DNA of 64,000 nucleotides from an uncultured Eggerthellaceae bacterium (GTDB taxonomy: Bacteria > Actinomycetota > Coriobacteriia > Coriobacteriales > Eggerthellaceae), in assembly GCA_947650915.1 (NCBI GenBank), contig CANSWY010000007.1, positions 1 to 64,000 on the forward strand, written 5' to 3'. Within the stretch, counting starts at the first letter, position 1; each line of letters opens with the position of its first letter. The notes below the pieces were generated by a model. The model worked only from the letters and a program-made list of their open reading frames with translations, had not been told where the DNA came from and did not search any database. Of the stretch, positions 32,156-41,098 are shown in pieces. Made by a program: the position numbers and the translations under genes.

Positions 32156-33031
32156 TCAGGCTCGTTCTATGGCGTTGGTGATGGGGGTCAGGGCGTCCTC
32201 TGGATCGTAGGCGTACACCTTGCCGGCATCCACGCTGGCGGCGAAAGCCGGATCCATGGGAAGCGTGGCCACAGCTTTGATGCCATACTTCTCCGCCACG
32301 GCTGCTCCCTGCGGCTCACCGAAGATGTGATGCTCCTTGCCGCAATCGTCACACTTGAAGTACGCCATGTTCTCCACCAGGCCGATGACCGGCACCTCCA
32401 GCGAATGCGCCAGGTTCACGGCCTTGCCCACGATCATGCCCACCAGCTCCTGCGGGGCGGACACGGTGACGATGCCGTCCACCGGGAACATCTGGAACAC
32501 GGTGAGGAACACATCCGACGTGCCCGGAGGCATGTCGATCAGGAGCACATCCAGGCCTCCCCAGTTCACTTCCGCGAAGAACTGGTTCAGGATATTGGTG
32601 ATGACCGGCCCGCGCCACGCCACCGGCGTGTCCCCTTCGGGAAGCAGCAGGTTCACGGAGATGAGCTTGATCCCCTCTTCCGTTTCCACCGGATTGATGC
32701 CGTCCGCATCGGGCATGGGGCGCTCCGTCACGCCGAACGCCTTCGGGATGGAAGGCCCGGTGACATCCGCGTCCAAGATGCCCACCTTCTTGCCCTCTTT
32801 CGCCAGCTCAGAAGCCAGCAGGCTGGTGATCAAGGATTTGCCCACGCCGCCTTTGCCGGACACCACCGCGATGACCTTCTTGATGTCAGAGCGCCCGTTC
32901 GGCTGGTATTTCGCCGGTGCCTGGTGCTCCGTGCGCGCGCCGCAACCGGACACGCCGCAGCTGGAGCAAGACCCGCCGCAATCCTCTGGGGCGCCTTCCG
33001 GAGCGCCTTCTGTCTTCATCTCTTCTGCCAT
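32156..33031 (-). CDS. Mrp/NBP35-type P-loop Fe-S carrier ATPase
   Basis: 291 aa. The deviant Walker A SGKGGVGKS (58-66), PPGTSD and switch segments identify the Mrp/ApbC family, which binds and transfers [4Fe-4S] clusters to apoproteins. An N-terminal Cys cluster (Cys 18, 22, 25, 30) recalls the NBP35 ferredoxin-like motif, and CDDC near 229 is the bridging cluster CxxC. A minus-strand TATACAAT upstream of the ATG near 33095 is a plausible -10. Confidence 0.92.
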   Translation of the reverse strand: MAEEMKTEGAPEGAPEDCGGSCSSCGVSGCGARTEHQAPAKYQPNGRSDIKKVIAVVSGKGGVGKSLITSLLASELAKEGKKVGILDADVTGPSIPKAFGVTERPMPDADGINPVETEEGIKLISVNLLLPEGDTPVAWRGPVITNILNQFFAEVNWGGLDVLLIDMPPGTSDVFLTVFQMFPVDGIVTVSAPQELVGMIVGKAVNLAHSLEVPVIGLVENMAYFKCDDCGKEHHIFGEPQGAAVAEKYGIKAVATLPMDPAFAASVDAGKVYAYDPEDALTPITNAIERA

Positions 33032-33130
33032 GATGCCTCCTCATGAAAGAAGCGACCCGCATGAGCCGCTTCAAACGGTTTTGTTCGATTGTATACCCGA
33101 AGCCGCGCGGATGCGCAACTGCCAGGAACG

Positions 33131-33424
33131 CTACTTCACAGAAGCGTAGAACACCGCCTCCGGGAACACGTCCGTGATGGACTTGCCCTGATAGAACGGC
33201 AGCTCCAGGAATTCCACGATGGTGGGGACCAGCGGAGAGCAATCAACATAGTGGCCCTTTTCGTTCAGCTGGGTGGTGTCCTGAACGCGCCAGTAGCGGT
33301 CATTCACGTCCGTCAGGTAGTAGGTCTGCCCATCAAGATCCATGTAGACCGAATGATTGGCATGGAGATAGGGCTGCAGCTCCTCGAAGGTGATCTCAAG
33401 TGCTTCCGGTGCTTTTGCTCCCAT
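33131..33424 (-). CDS. small soluble protein of unknown function
   Basis: 97 aa, acidic, no signal or membrane segment. Aromatic-rich middle (VYMDLDGQTYYLTDVNDRYWRV) and the phrase CSPLVPTIVEFLELPF suggest a compact folded domain. I recognise no family. The ATG at 33424 has GAGGGAG upstream; longer readings run into the repeat at 33521 and are artefacts. It lies downstream of the repeat cluster on the same strand as the second U32 gene. Confidence 0.65.
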   Translation of the reverse strand: MGAKAPEALEITFEELQPYLHANHSVYMDLDGQTYYLTDVNDRYWRVQDTTQLNEKGHYVDCSPLVPTIVEFLELPFYQGKSITDVFPEAVFYASVK

Positions 33425-33520
33425 GTCTTCGCTCCCTCTCACCGAGTACAGTATGCGCTCCATCATAGCAAGTCCGCGCGCCGTATCGAACGAGAGCCTG
33501 AAGATAGTTCGGGAACCAGC

Positions 33521-33775
33521 ATGTGCGAAGGAGACGTCTTCTGGATGTGCGAAAGGGACGTCCCAAATTGCATAGAGCAAGAAGCTGCCCAGATGTGCAA
33601 AAGGGACGTTCCAAATTGCACATAGGAGAAGACAGCACGCACTGAGAGACCATTCCTATGTGCAATTTGGGACGTCCCTTTTGCACATGGGGCAACCTCG
33701 CAGGTGCGATTCGGGACGTCCCTTTTGCACATCTGGCAACCTCGCAGGTGCGATTTGGGGCGCCCCCTTCTATGC
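33521..33775 (+). repeat. palindromic repeat cluster: complete copy with units on both sides
   Basis: Decayed left modules at 33521 and 33545, a complete copy at 33593-33688, a right unit at 33689-33732 (spacer GGGGCAACCTCGC) and a decayed right unit at 33733-33775 (GGGGCGCCCCC in place of the GGGACGTCCC core, still a palindrome). It ends 21 bases from the stop codon of the U32 gene. Confidence 0.94.
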
Positions 33776-33796
33776 AGAGGAGCTTTTGCGGATGCG

Positions 33797-35077
33797 TCAG
33801 TGGCGGGCGGAGCGACGGTAGGTGCGCGTGCGCAGGAACGATCCAGGCTCAGGCGCGTCAGAGCAGCGGAACGAATAGAGCGCGCACGACCGGTTCGCCA
33901 CAGCCACGGCCTCCGGCTCTGGACGCGTGCCGCCTTGAGGAGCATCCGGATGCCAGACGAGACCCTCCACACAGAGGCGCCGGCCGGCTCCTGCCGGTTC
34001 CAGCACCTCCAGTTCCTCCCCTTCGGCGAACCGGTTGCGGCACCGTGCGAACACGCGGCCTTCCGCCTGGAGGCTGCCGGATGGGATGCCTGCATCCTCC
34101 GGCGCGGCCACGTCCGCCACATGCATGGTCTCCTGTTCGTAGCCATCGAACGCGCAGGCCTGTTCGGGATCCCCGAAATAGAAGCCTTCGCTGTACGGCC
34201 GGTGGGACACGCCCAGAAGCTCCCGCTCCACTTGATCCGAATAGCCCTCATCCAGGGCCCGCCGATAAGCCGCCACCACACAGGCCACGTAGAACGCCTT
34301 CTTGTTGCGGCCTTCTATCTTGATGGAATCCACGCCCGCCTCAGCCAGCTCCCGCAGGTGAGCGGCCATGTTCAGATCCTTCGCGTTCATGATGAACGTG
34401 TTCCCGGCGTCCTCCTCCACCGGGAAATGCACGCCGGGGCGCTTCTCCTCCTCGAGCGTGTAGCTCCAACGGCACGGCTGCGTGCAAGCGCCCTTGTTCC
34501 CCGAACGTCCCGTGAGGTAGCTGGAGATGAGGCAGCGGCCGGAGACCGCCATGCATTGCGCGCCATGCACGAACGCTTCCAGTTCCAGGTCGTCCGGGAT
34601 CCGCTGGCGCAGGGCGGCGATGTCGGCCAGCGTCATCTCCCGCGCCAGCACGATGCGCGCAGCCCCCAGCGCGTGCCACGCCTTCGCCGCCTCCGCATTC
34701 GCCACGGACGCCTGGGTGCTCACGTGCAGGTCGCAGCTGGGCGCGTGCCTGCGCGCCAGAGCGAACGCGCCCATGTCCCCGATGATGAGCGCATCCACAC
34801 CCGCCTCCGCCACCGCCTCCAAGAAAGGCGGAAGGTCTGCAAGCTCTGACTGGCTGATCATGGTGTTGCAGGTCAGATGCACGCGCACCCCGGCCGCATG
34901 CGCCGCGCGCACCGCGTCCGGCAGGGCATCCAGCGGAAAGTTCGCTGCGCGGGCGCGCATGCCGAAGCGATCAGCGGCCAGATAGACCGCGTCGGCTCCG
35001 AAGCGGCAGGCAGCCAAAAGCTGGTCCATGCCGCCGGCGGGCGCCAAGAGCTCCATGGTTCTCGTGAGACGCGTCAT
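33797..35077 (-). CDS. U32-family peptidase-like protein, short form (TrhP/RlhA-like)
   Basis: 426 aa. MELLAPAG opening, DAVYLAADRF near 29, DLHVSTQASV near 115, GQCMAV…CLISSYLTGRSGNKGACTQPCRW (in parts) with clustered cysteines near 180-205, and IKIEGRNKKAFYV near 250. Short U32 proteins of this layout include TrhP, needed for tRNA wobble-uridine hydroxylation. The ATG at 35077 has GAGGAG 10 bases upstream; a second ATG at 35056 would start directly at MELLAP. Cys-rich core likely binds a metal or cluster. Confidence 0.85.
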   Translation of the reverse strand: MTRLTRTMELLAPAGGMDQLLAACRFGADAVYLAADRFGMRARAANFPLDALPDAVRAAHAAGVRVHLTCNTMISQSELADLPPFLEAVAEAGVDALIIGDMGAFALARRHAPSCDLHVSTQASVANAEAAKAWHALGAARIVLAREMTLADIAALRQRIPDDLELEAFVHGAQCMAVSGRCLISSYLTGRSGNKGACTQPCRWSYTLEEEKRPGVHFPVEEDAGNTFIMNAKDLNMAAHLRELAEAGVDSIKIEGRNKKAFYVACVVAAYRRALDEGYSDQVERELLGVSHRPYSEGFYFGDPEQACAFDGYEQETMHVADVAAPEDAGIPSGSLQAEGRVFARCRNRFAEGEELEVLEPAGAGRRLCVEGLVWHPDAPQGGTRPEPEAVAVANRSCALYSFRCSDAPEPGSFLRTRTYRRSARH

Positions 35078-35129
35078 GCGATGTTGCTCCTCACTGGGTA
35101 GACGGGCATGCGTGAAAGAGGCGTCCTGG

Positions 35130-35360
35130 ATGTGCGAAAGGGACGTTCCAAATTGCATAAAGGGATGGCCTTCCGGGATGTGCAAAAGGGACGTTCCAAA
35201 TTGCACATAGGAAAAGACAGCACGCACTGAGAGACCATTCCTATGTGCAATTTGGGACGTCCCTTTTGCACATGGGGCAACCTCGCAGGTGCAATTTGGG
35301 ACGTCCCTTTTGCACATGGGGCAACCTCGCAGGTGCGATTCGGGACGTCCCTTTTGCGCA
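35130..35360 (+). repeat. palindromic repeat cluster: complete copy, one left and two right units
   Basis: Left module at 35130, complete copy 35178-35273, right units 35274-35317 and 35318-35360. Loop identical to the copy at 33593 except one base, and the first spacers (GGGGCAACCTCGC) are shared, so the two clusters flanking the short U32 gene look like duplicates. Confidence 0.95.
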
Positions 35361-35398
35361 GGTGGCCCGGGGCGCTTCTTCGCGCATGCACAGAGGTG

Positions 35399-36034
35399 TC
35401 AGCGGATGAAGTTCGTGCGAGCGGGCGGCTCCACCGGCGGGAGCGGCACGCCTGCCGCATCGGCGGCTTCGCGGCAGCGCAGGAAGTACGCCATGTTGTG
35501 CCCCAGCACGCGCATGGTGCGCATACCCTCCGCGTCCTGTTCGGCCTCTTCAGCGTTCGTGCCGTAGACCATGTTCCAGTAGCTGGCTGACACCACCGGC
35601 ATCTGCACGATGGTGAAGTACTTGTTCATCTGGTCGAAGGTGGACGAGCAGCCGCCACGCCGGGCGCACACCACCGCAGCCGCCGGCTTCATGGGATAGA
35701 GGTCCACCCCGCCCATGGCCTGCGAATAGAACGAACGGTCCATGAAGGACGTGATGGCGCCCGTGGCCGCCGCGTAGTGCACGGACGTGCCGAAGATGAA
35801 GCCGTCGCAGTCCGCCGCTTCGTGGTTGAATTCGTTCACCACGTCCCCGAACGTGCATTCACCCTCATGCTCCGCGCAGTATCCGCACCCGATGCACCCG
35901 GCGATGGGCTTCGCGCCCACCCAGAAACGGCCCGCGTCCACCCCGTCAGCCTCAAGCGTTTTCGCCACCTCATCCAACGCTCGCGCCGTGGTGCCCTTCG
36001 GATGCGGGCTGCCGTTCACCAACATGACCTTCAT
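35399..36034 (-). CDS. flavodoxin-fold NAD(P)H-dependent oxidoreductase/iron-sulfur flavoprotein
   Basis: 211 aa. VNGSPHPKGTT (6-16) binds FMN phosphate; CIGCGYCAEHEGEC (~47-60) is the compact [4Fe-4S] motif of iron-sulfur flavoproteins; MKPAAAVVCARRGG and NYW-type QMPVVSASYWNMVYG complete the family pattern. Probably reduces quinones, nitro compounds or acts as an electron carrier. GGGGAGG precedes the ATG. Divergent from the aminotransferase. Confidence 0.85.
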   Translation of the reverse strand: MKVMLVNGSPHPKGTTARALDEVAKTLEADGVDAGRFWVGAKPIAGCIGCGYCAEHEGECTFGDVVNEFNHEAADCDGFIFGTSVHYAAATGAITSFMDRSFYSQAMGGVDLYPMKPAAAVVCARRGGCSSTFDQMNKYFTIVQMPVVSASYWNMVYGTNAEEAEQDAEGMRTMRVLGHNMAYFLRCREAADAAGVPLPPVEPPARTNFIR

Positions 36035-36148
36035 CTGCACCGCCTCCCCTCTCAACGGTTCCTTTCCTGAGGATTGTATGCCATGAGCGCTCCGGTGGCC
36101 TAGAATCTGACGCACACGGAGCGATTGCGGACAGCGAAGGAGCGCACG

Positions 36149-37327
36149 ATGATCAACCAGAAGATGCACGATCTGGGAGCCGAACCCAACAAGATCCGCG
36201 AGCTGTTCGCCTACGGCATGGCCCGCAAGGCGGAGATCGGCCCTGAGAACGTCTTCGACTACAGCATCGGCAACCCCTCCGTGCCCGCGCCTGCCGAAGT
36301 GCTGGAGCAGTTCCAAGCGCAGCTGGCGCAGGACCCGGTGAAGGTGCACGAATACACGCCCTCTCCGGGGGACCCGGCCGTGCGCGAGGCCATCGCTGCC
36401 CACATCCGGGACGCGTTCGGCATTCCCGCCACCGCCGGCATGGTGTATGTGACCTCCGGCGCGTCTTCCTGCATCGCCATCACGCTGGCCGCCATCACGA
36501 CCCCGGGGGACGAGGTGATCGCCATATCCCCCTACTTCCCGGAATACAAGACCTGGACGAAGAACGCCGGCTGCACGCTGGTGGAAGTGCCTGCCGAAAC
36601 GCCCAGCTTCCAGCCGGACATCCCGGCTTTGCGCGCCGCCATCACGGACAAAACCAGCGCCGTGATCATCAACACGCCGAACAACCCCGTGGGCTGCGTG
36701 TACACGCGCGCCTCCCTGGAAGCGCTGGCGGCACTGCTCACCGAGAAAGAACAGGAACTGGGCCGGCGCATCATGCTGATAGCGGATGAGCCCTACCGTG
36801 AGATCGTCTATGGGCTTGATGTGCCCTACGTGCCCAGCATCTATGAGGACACCATCGTCTGCTATTCGTTCAGCAAATCGCTTTCTTTGCCCGGTGAGCG
36901 CATCGGCTACATCTACGTTTCTGACCTGATCCCGGACGCGGCGGACATCTTCACCGCCATCTGCGGCGCGGGCCGTTCTTTGGGCTACATCTGCGCGCCC
37001 GTGCTCCTGCAGCGCGTGGTGGCCCAGTGCTTGGACGTGCCCTCTGACGTGGAGGCCTATGCGGAGAACCGCCGCATCCTCTGCGAAGGGCTGGATGGGC
37101 TGGGCTACGAATACGTGGAACCGGACGGGGCCTTCTACCTGTGGATGCGCGCCCTGGAAGATGACGCGGTGGCGTTCTCCGAACGCGCGAAGGACTTCGA
37201 GCTTCTGCTGGTGCCCTCCGACAGCTTCGGCGCGAAGGGCTGGGTGCGGCTTTCCTATTGCATCGCCAAGGACACCATCCAGCGCAGCATGCCCGCGTTC
37301 GCGAAACTGAAAGAGGCCTACGCCTGA
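36149..37327 (+). CDS. class I/II pyridoxal-phosphate aminotransferase
   Basis: 392 aa, fold type I. VTSGASSCIAITLAA (PLP phosphate loop), NTPNNPVG (Asn ~182), ADEPYREIVY (~216) and the Schiff-base lysine in SFSKSLSLPGERIGY (~246) are clear, and the C-terminal WVRLSYCI Arg binds the substrate carboxylate. Closest in style to aspartate/aromatic aminotransferases; substrate not decidable. AAGGAG precedes the ATG at 36149. Its 3' end overlaps the convergent membrane-protein gene by 10 bases. Confidence 0.9.
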   Translation: MINQKMHDLGAEPNKIRELFAYGMARKAEIGPENVFDYSIGNPSVPAPAEVLEQFQAQLAQDPVKVHEYTPSPGDPAVREAIAAHIRDAFGIPATAGMVYVTSGASSCIAITLAAITTPGDEVIAISPYFPEYKTWTKNAGCTLVEVPAETPSFQPDIPALRAAITDKTSAVIINTPNNPVGCVYTRASLEALAALLTEKEQELGRRIMLIADEPYREIVYGLDVPYVPSIYEDTIVCYSFSKSLSLPGERIGYIYVSDLIPDAADIFTAICGAGRSLGYICAPVLLQRVVAQCLDVPSDVEAYAENRRILCEGLDGLGYEYVEPDGAFYLWMRALEDDAVAFSERAKDFELLLVPSDSFGAKGWVRLSYCIAKDTIQRSMPAFAKLKEAYA

Positions 37328-39327
37328 CCCGGCACCTCCTTCGAAGCGCCTGCCGCAGCTGCCTTCGCTGCCCCGGCCTGCTCCTCCGAAACCGACGCCT
37401 CTGACAAGGCGCGGCTTTTCTCTGCGCGTGCCTTGAACACGGCCTTCGCCTGCACCACGCAGGCCCCCAGCAGCATCAACGCTACGAGGATGTCCGGCAG
37501 CGCATAGCGAAGCTGATACGTGGGACCGATGATGCAGAACCCGGTGACCACGAACAACGGCACGAAGAGGATGCCCGCGCCCAAACGGTTGCGCAGACAG
37601 AAGAACAGAAGCACCGCAGGGATCCAGAGACAATACATCACGGCACCGAGGGGCAGATTCAACACCGGCACTGAGTTCCATGCGCTCAAGAACGCATCGA
37701 TGGCATCACGCAGCGGCTGCGTCTGCTCGATCGTCCAGAGCACAGGGCGTCCGTCATCGAAGACGAGTTCCCAGTCAGGAGAGTATATCTCCATGGCCTC
37801 CCCGTGGAACACCGGTGCCATGAAGCCTGAAGCGATGCTGACGACCGACGACAGATACGCCTCGGGGAACCTCAGGCCCATGCTGGCGTATGCGCGCAAG
37901 TACTCCGCCAGCTGCTCGTCGGTGGATTCCGGATAATAATGGCTTTTCACCTTGTCAGAGACGGTGGGTTGGTAGTCCCACTCAAGATCGGTCTCCCGCA
38001 AGACCCCACGGACCGCTTGGCGCTCCTCCGGCGTGAGCGCCTCCGCACCTGCATCCCGATACACACGGGCCGTCTGCTGGAACAGCAGCCCCAACGACTC
38101 AGCCTTGCTGGCCGGCTGGACGTTGAGCGCCGGGAACACCAAGCACGGGATGAGCACGAACATCAGCACGGCGCAGATGCCGCCTTGCAGGAAGAACGCC
38201 CACGCAGCCGCCCGCGCCTGTGAGCGCGCGGGCGCGTCCGCCGCCGCCCTTCGCGCGCGCCGACCTGCCAGCAGCGCGGACGCCAGACCGAAGAGAGCTG
38301 TGGCGCCCACCACATACACGCCCGTCTTCTTCGTGAGGCACATGAACACCGCGATGACCACGAACGCGGCAACGGTGCGCTTGCGGCAAAGGCACGCTCC
38401 TTTCGTGAACACGCATTCGACGAGCAGATAGAACCACGGGACGAAGAACAGGGCGAAAAACGTGTCCTTCATGACCATGGTGGCGTTCATGGGCACGAGC
38501 GGCACCAGGCAACAGAACAGGTATGCCGCCAGGCACACCCCCAAAGGCGCCCCTTTGCGGCGCAGGAACGCCACGCCGAACGTGAGCTCTGCCGCCATGG
38601 CCACCACGCACGTGCCCATGAGCAGCGCGAGCGCCGGCATCCAGTTGCCGAAGAGCGCATCGGACGCGGAGGCCAAGCCGCCCAAGAAGAGCGTGAGCGC
38701 GAAAGGATGGTGGTCCACCAGCCAGGCATCGGTGGTGCGGAACCCCTGCGCACGCTGGACATCCTCCGATCGCTCCTGCACGCTTTCCACGTGTTCCGCA
38801 TCCAAGGGGATGTTGCCGCCCGAGCGCAACTCCAGCGGATGCGCACCGGGATAGACCTGCTGCATCTGCACGACCGTGTCGTTGTACACCTGGCCCGGGA
38901 ACGCCGCCACCACATAGGGCGACCAGAACACGATCATGATGGCCGCGAACAAGGCCACGCTCTTCGCCGTGAGCACGGGAACGAAGCGGGAAAGGCGGGA
39001 GGGCCGCAGCCGGGGTGCGGCATCCTCCTCTGCGGCGTCCGGCGCTCCTTCGCGCGCTGACGTTTGCTGTGTGGCGGCATCCTTGTTCAGCGAAGAGAAC
39101 GCCAGCTTCGTGAGCGCTGCGTTCACCACCAGGAAGATGAGACCCACGGGCACCATGGCCACGAACGAGAGCGCGATGCACCAGAACACCGGAATGATAG
39201 CAGTGCCGCCGGTGCCGCTCAGGCCGAACGATGCGCCCAACAGCCCACAGAGCGACACCAGCAACGAGAGCATCGCCAGCAGCACCCAATTCCTGATGCT
39301 CATGGACCTTATCGTTCGCTTGAACAA
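37318..39327 (-). CDS. large polytopic membrane protein, glycosyltransferase-C-like
   Basis: 669 aa with about 12-14 membrane helices and an Ala/Glu-rich cytoplasmic tail. A long outer loop follows helix 4 (FPGQVYNDTVVQMQQVYPG…), and TDAWLVDHHPF near 200 with charged DD/DHH residues recalls the catalytic loop of lipid-linked GT-C enzymes; a C-terminal PTYQLRYALPD follows. This resembles a family of unknown function common in Coriobacteria. The TTG start at 39327 has AAGGAGG at ideal spacing; an ATG 24 bases later is the alternative. Confidence 0.7.
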   Translation of the reverse strand: MFKRTIRSMSIRNWVLLAMLSLLVSLCGLLGASFGLSGTGGTAIIPVFWCIALSFVAMVPVGLIFLVVNAALTKLAFSSLNKDAATQQTSAREGAPDAAEEDAAPRLRPSRLSRFVPVLTAKSVALFAAIMIVFWSPYVVAAFPGQVYNDTVVQMQQVYPGAHPLELRSGGNIPLDAEHVESVQERSEDVQRAQGFRTTDAWLVDHHPFALTLFLGGLASASDALFGNWMPALALLMGTCVVAMAAELTFGVAFLRRKGAPLGVCLAAYLFCCLVPLVPMNATMVMKDTFFALFFVPWFYLLVECVFTKGACLCRKRTVAAFVVIAVFMCLTKKTGVYVVGATALFGLASALLAGRRARRAAADAPARSQARAAAWAFFLQGGICAVLMFVLIPCLVFPALNVQPASKAESLGLLFQQTARVYRDAGAEALTPEERQAVRGVLRETDLEWDYQPTVSDKVKSHYYPESTDEQLAEYLRAYASMGLRFPEAYLSSVVSIASGFMAPVFHGEAMEIYSPDWELVFDDGRPVLWTIEQTQPLRDAIDAFLSAWNSVPVLNLPLGAVMYCLWIPAVLLFFCLRNRLGAGILFVPLFVVTGFCIIGPTYQLRYALPDILVALMLLGACVVQAKAVFKARAEKSRALSEASVSEEQAGAAKAAAAGASKEVPGQA

Positions 39328-39364
39328 TGCGCACCTCCTTCGTGAACGTGCCGGACCGGACTCC

Positions 39365-40714
39365 CTAGATGTTGTCCAGATCCTTGTGGGAGTTCTCGTG
39401 GGACAAGATCATGGCCACCAGCGCCACCACGGACACGCCCACCATGTACCACGCCGGAGAGAGGGTGGAACCCGTGACGTCTATGAGCCAGGTGCCGATC
39501 ATGGCCGCCGTGCCGCCGAAGATGGCGTTCGCCAGATTGAAGGACAGGGCGAAGCCGGTGTAGCGCACTTCCGTGGGGAACGTTTCGGTGAGGTAGCTGG
39601 ACAGCGTGCCGTCGTTGATGGTCAGCACGAAGCACATGACCAGCTCAACGGCCAACACCACCCAGAACTGCGCGGTGTTCAGCAACATGAACGCCGGCAC
39701 GGTGAGCACGATGAACAGCACGCAGGCCGTGATGAGCATCTTCTTGCGCCCGAAGCGGTCAGAGATCTGGCCTGAGAGGAAGATGAACGCCACATACACC
39801 ACCAATGCGATGGTGGTGGCCATCTGTGCTTCCTCCGCCGGCATGCCCACAGCCGTTTCCAGATAGGTGGGCAAATACGTGAGCACGGCATAGAAGCCCA
39901 CGGCATTCAGCATGCACGCGCCGAAGGAGACCAGAAGCTCCCGCAGGTGATGCTTCACCAGATCCCGGATGGGATGCTGCGTCTCCCCTTCCTGGGCGGT
40001 GTAGACCTCCTGCATGGCCTGGTAGGTGGGTGAGTCCTCCAGCTTGGTGCGGATGTAGTGGGCGATCAGGCCCAAAGGTCCCGCCAAGAGGAACGGAATG
40101 CGCCAACCCCACGCCAGCACCGCTTCGCTGGGAAGGAAGATGGTCATGATGGTGGCCAGGGTGGACCCTGCCAGAAGGCCCACCGCGGTGGATGCCGGCA
40201 CCAGCGAACAGTACAGGCCGCGCCTGTTCGTGGGCGCATATTCGGCCAGGAACGTGGCGGCGCCCGCGTATTCGCCCGCAGCGGAGAAGCCCTGGATCAT
40301 GCGCAGCACCAGCAACAAGAGCGGCGCACCCAGCCCGATGGCTTCATAGCCCGGCAGGCAGCCGATGAGGAACGTGGCACCGCTCATCAGGAAGATGGAC
40401 ACGGAAAGCGCCCATTTGCGGCCCTTCTTGTCCCCCATGGAACCCCAGAAGATGGCGCCGATGGGGCGCATGATGAAAGAAATGGCGAACACCGCGAAGG
40501 CGCTGATGAGCGCCGTGGTGGGGTCTTCGGATGAGAAGAACACCGCCGCGATGATGGTAGCGAAGTACGAATAGGACGCGTAGTCGAACCATTCGATGAA
40601 GTTGCCCAAGAAGGAGGAAACGGCCACCTTCTTGACGACGGTGCCCGCATCTTCCGGGACTTGGGGCGGTTGAGCGTGCGCGCTGTCAAGCGCGCCTTGG
40701 CCAGCTGCTGACAT
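39365..40714 (-). CDS. MFS transporter, metabolite:H+ symporter (MHS) family
   Basis: 449 aa, 12 helices. FIEWFDYASYSYFA (helix 1), GSMGDKKGRKWAL (loop 2-3 motif), RMIQGFSAAGEYAGAATFLAEYAP (helix 4, in parts) and the loop 8-9 SDRFGRKK motif are the MHS signature seen in ProP, KgtP and ShiA. Substrate may be an osmolyte, amino acid or organic acid. The ATG at 40714 has AGGAGAGG upstream. Adjacent and co-directional with the amidinotransferase-like gene but separated by 384 bases of hairpins. Confidence 0.88.
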   Translation of the reverse strand: MSAAGQGALDSAHAQPPQVPEDAGTVVKKVAVSSFLGNFIEWFDYASYSYFATIIAAVFFSSEDPTTALISAFAVFAISFIMRPIGAIFWGSMGDKKGRKWALSVSIFLMSGATFLIGCLPGYEAIGLGAPLLLLVLRMIQGFSAAGEYAGAATFLAEYAPTNRRGLYCSLVPASTAVGLLAGSTLATIMTIFLPSEAVLAWGWRIPFLLAGPLGLIAHYIRTKLEDSPTYQAMQEVYTAQEGETQHPIRDLVKHHLRELLVSFGACMLNAVGFYAVLTYLPTYLETAVGMPAEEAQMATTIALVVYVAFIFLSGQISDRFGRKKMLITACVLFIVLTVPAFMLLNTAQFWVVLAVELVMCFVLTINDGTLSSYLTETFPTEVRYTGFALSFNLANAIFGGTAAMIGTWLIDVTGSTLSPAWYMVGVSVVALVAMILSHENSHKDLDNI

Positions 40715-40848
40715 GGGTTCCTCTCCTTTTGTGTTCGGCACCGTGTTGATGCCTGCTTGCAGGTGGGAGACTTGTCAAACAGCCAATCTACGGATCATTG
40801 GCCACGCCCCTGTGACAGGCAGCCGGACAATGAGCTGCTGACTAGCTG

Positions 40849-40863
40849 TTGACTTGAAGTCAA
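40849..40863. promoter_or_regulatory. possible operator palindrome upstream of the MHS transporter
   Basis: TTGACTT-G-AAGTCAA, a 15-base palindrome, 135 bases before the transporter start. Looks like a repressor or activator site; no regulator gene is adjacent. Confidence 0.4.
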
Positions 40864-40909
40864 GCCTCCACCTTTGATGATACCCATGAATGTGTCCATA
40901 TGATGAAGA

Positions 40910-41094
40910 AGCCGTTCATGCGGAGATGAACGGCTTTTGCAGCAACCTGGACCAGCGACGGACCAGGCAAAGAAAGCGAGGGGGCCTCCGGTGCCTCAGA
41001 TGATCGCGAAAGCGCGCCTGAGCGTACTTCGTACGCGAAGAAGAAGCGCTTGGAGCGATCAGATGAGGTGCCCGAGGCCCCCGCAGCGTCAATG
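40910..41094. repeat. three-hairpin locus after the amidinotransferase-like gene
   Basis: 40910-40935 is a perfect 10-bp hairpin (AGCCGTTCAT/ATGAACGGCT) followed on the plus strand by TTT. 40945-40967 has CCTGG/CCAGG. 40976-41094 is a long imperfect hairpin of ~35 bp whose base is GGGGGCCTC/GAGGCCCCC and whose tip is CGTAC-TTC-GTACG; GATCGC…GCGATC pairs midway. It lies 4 bases past the stop codon of the minus-strand gene and may end its transcript. No gene is seen. Confidence 0.7.
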
Positions 41095-41098
41095 GGGA

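Noticed and set aside
33521-33775. Repeat arrays considered as CRISPR.
   Set aside because: The spacers are 13 bp, conserved between clusters and contain no unique sequence; the modules are self-complementary over their whole length; no cas genes are present.
35399-37681. 760-residue frame joining the flavodoxin to sequence opposite the aminotransferase.
   Set aside because: The extra part is antisense to a good gene; the flavodoxin start at 36034 has GGGGAGG.
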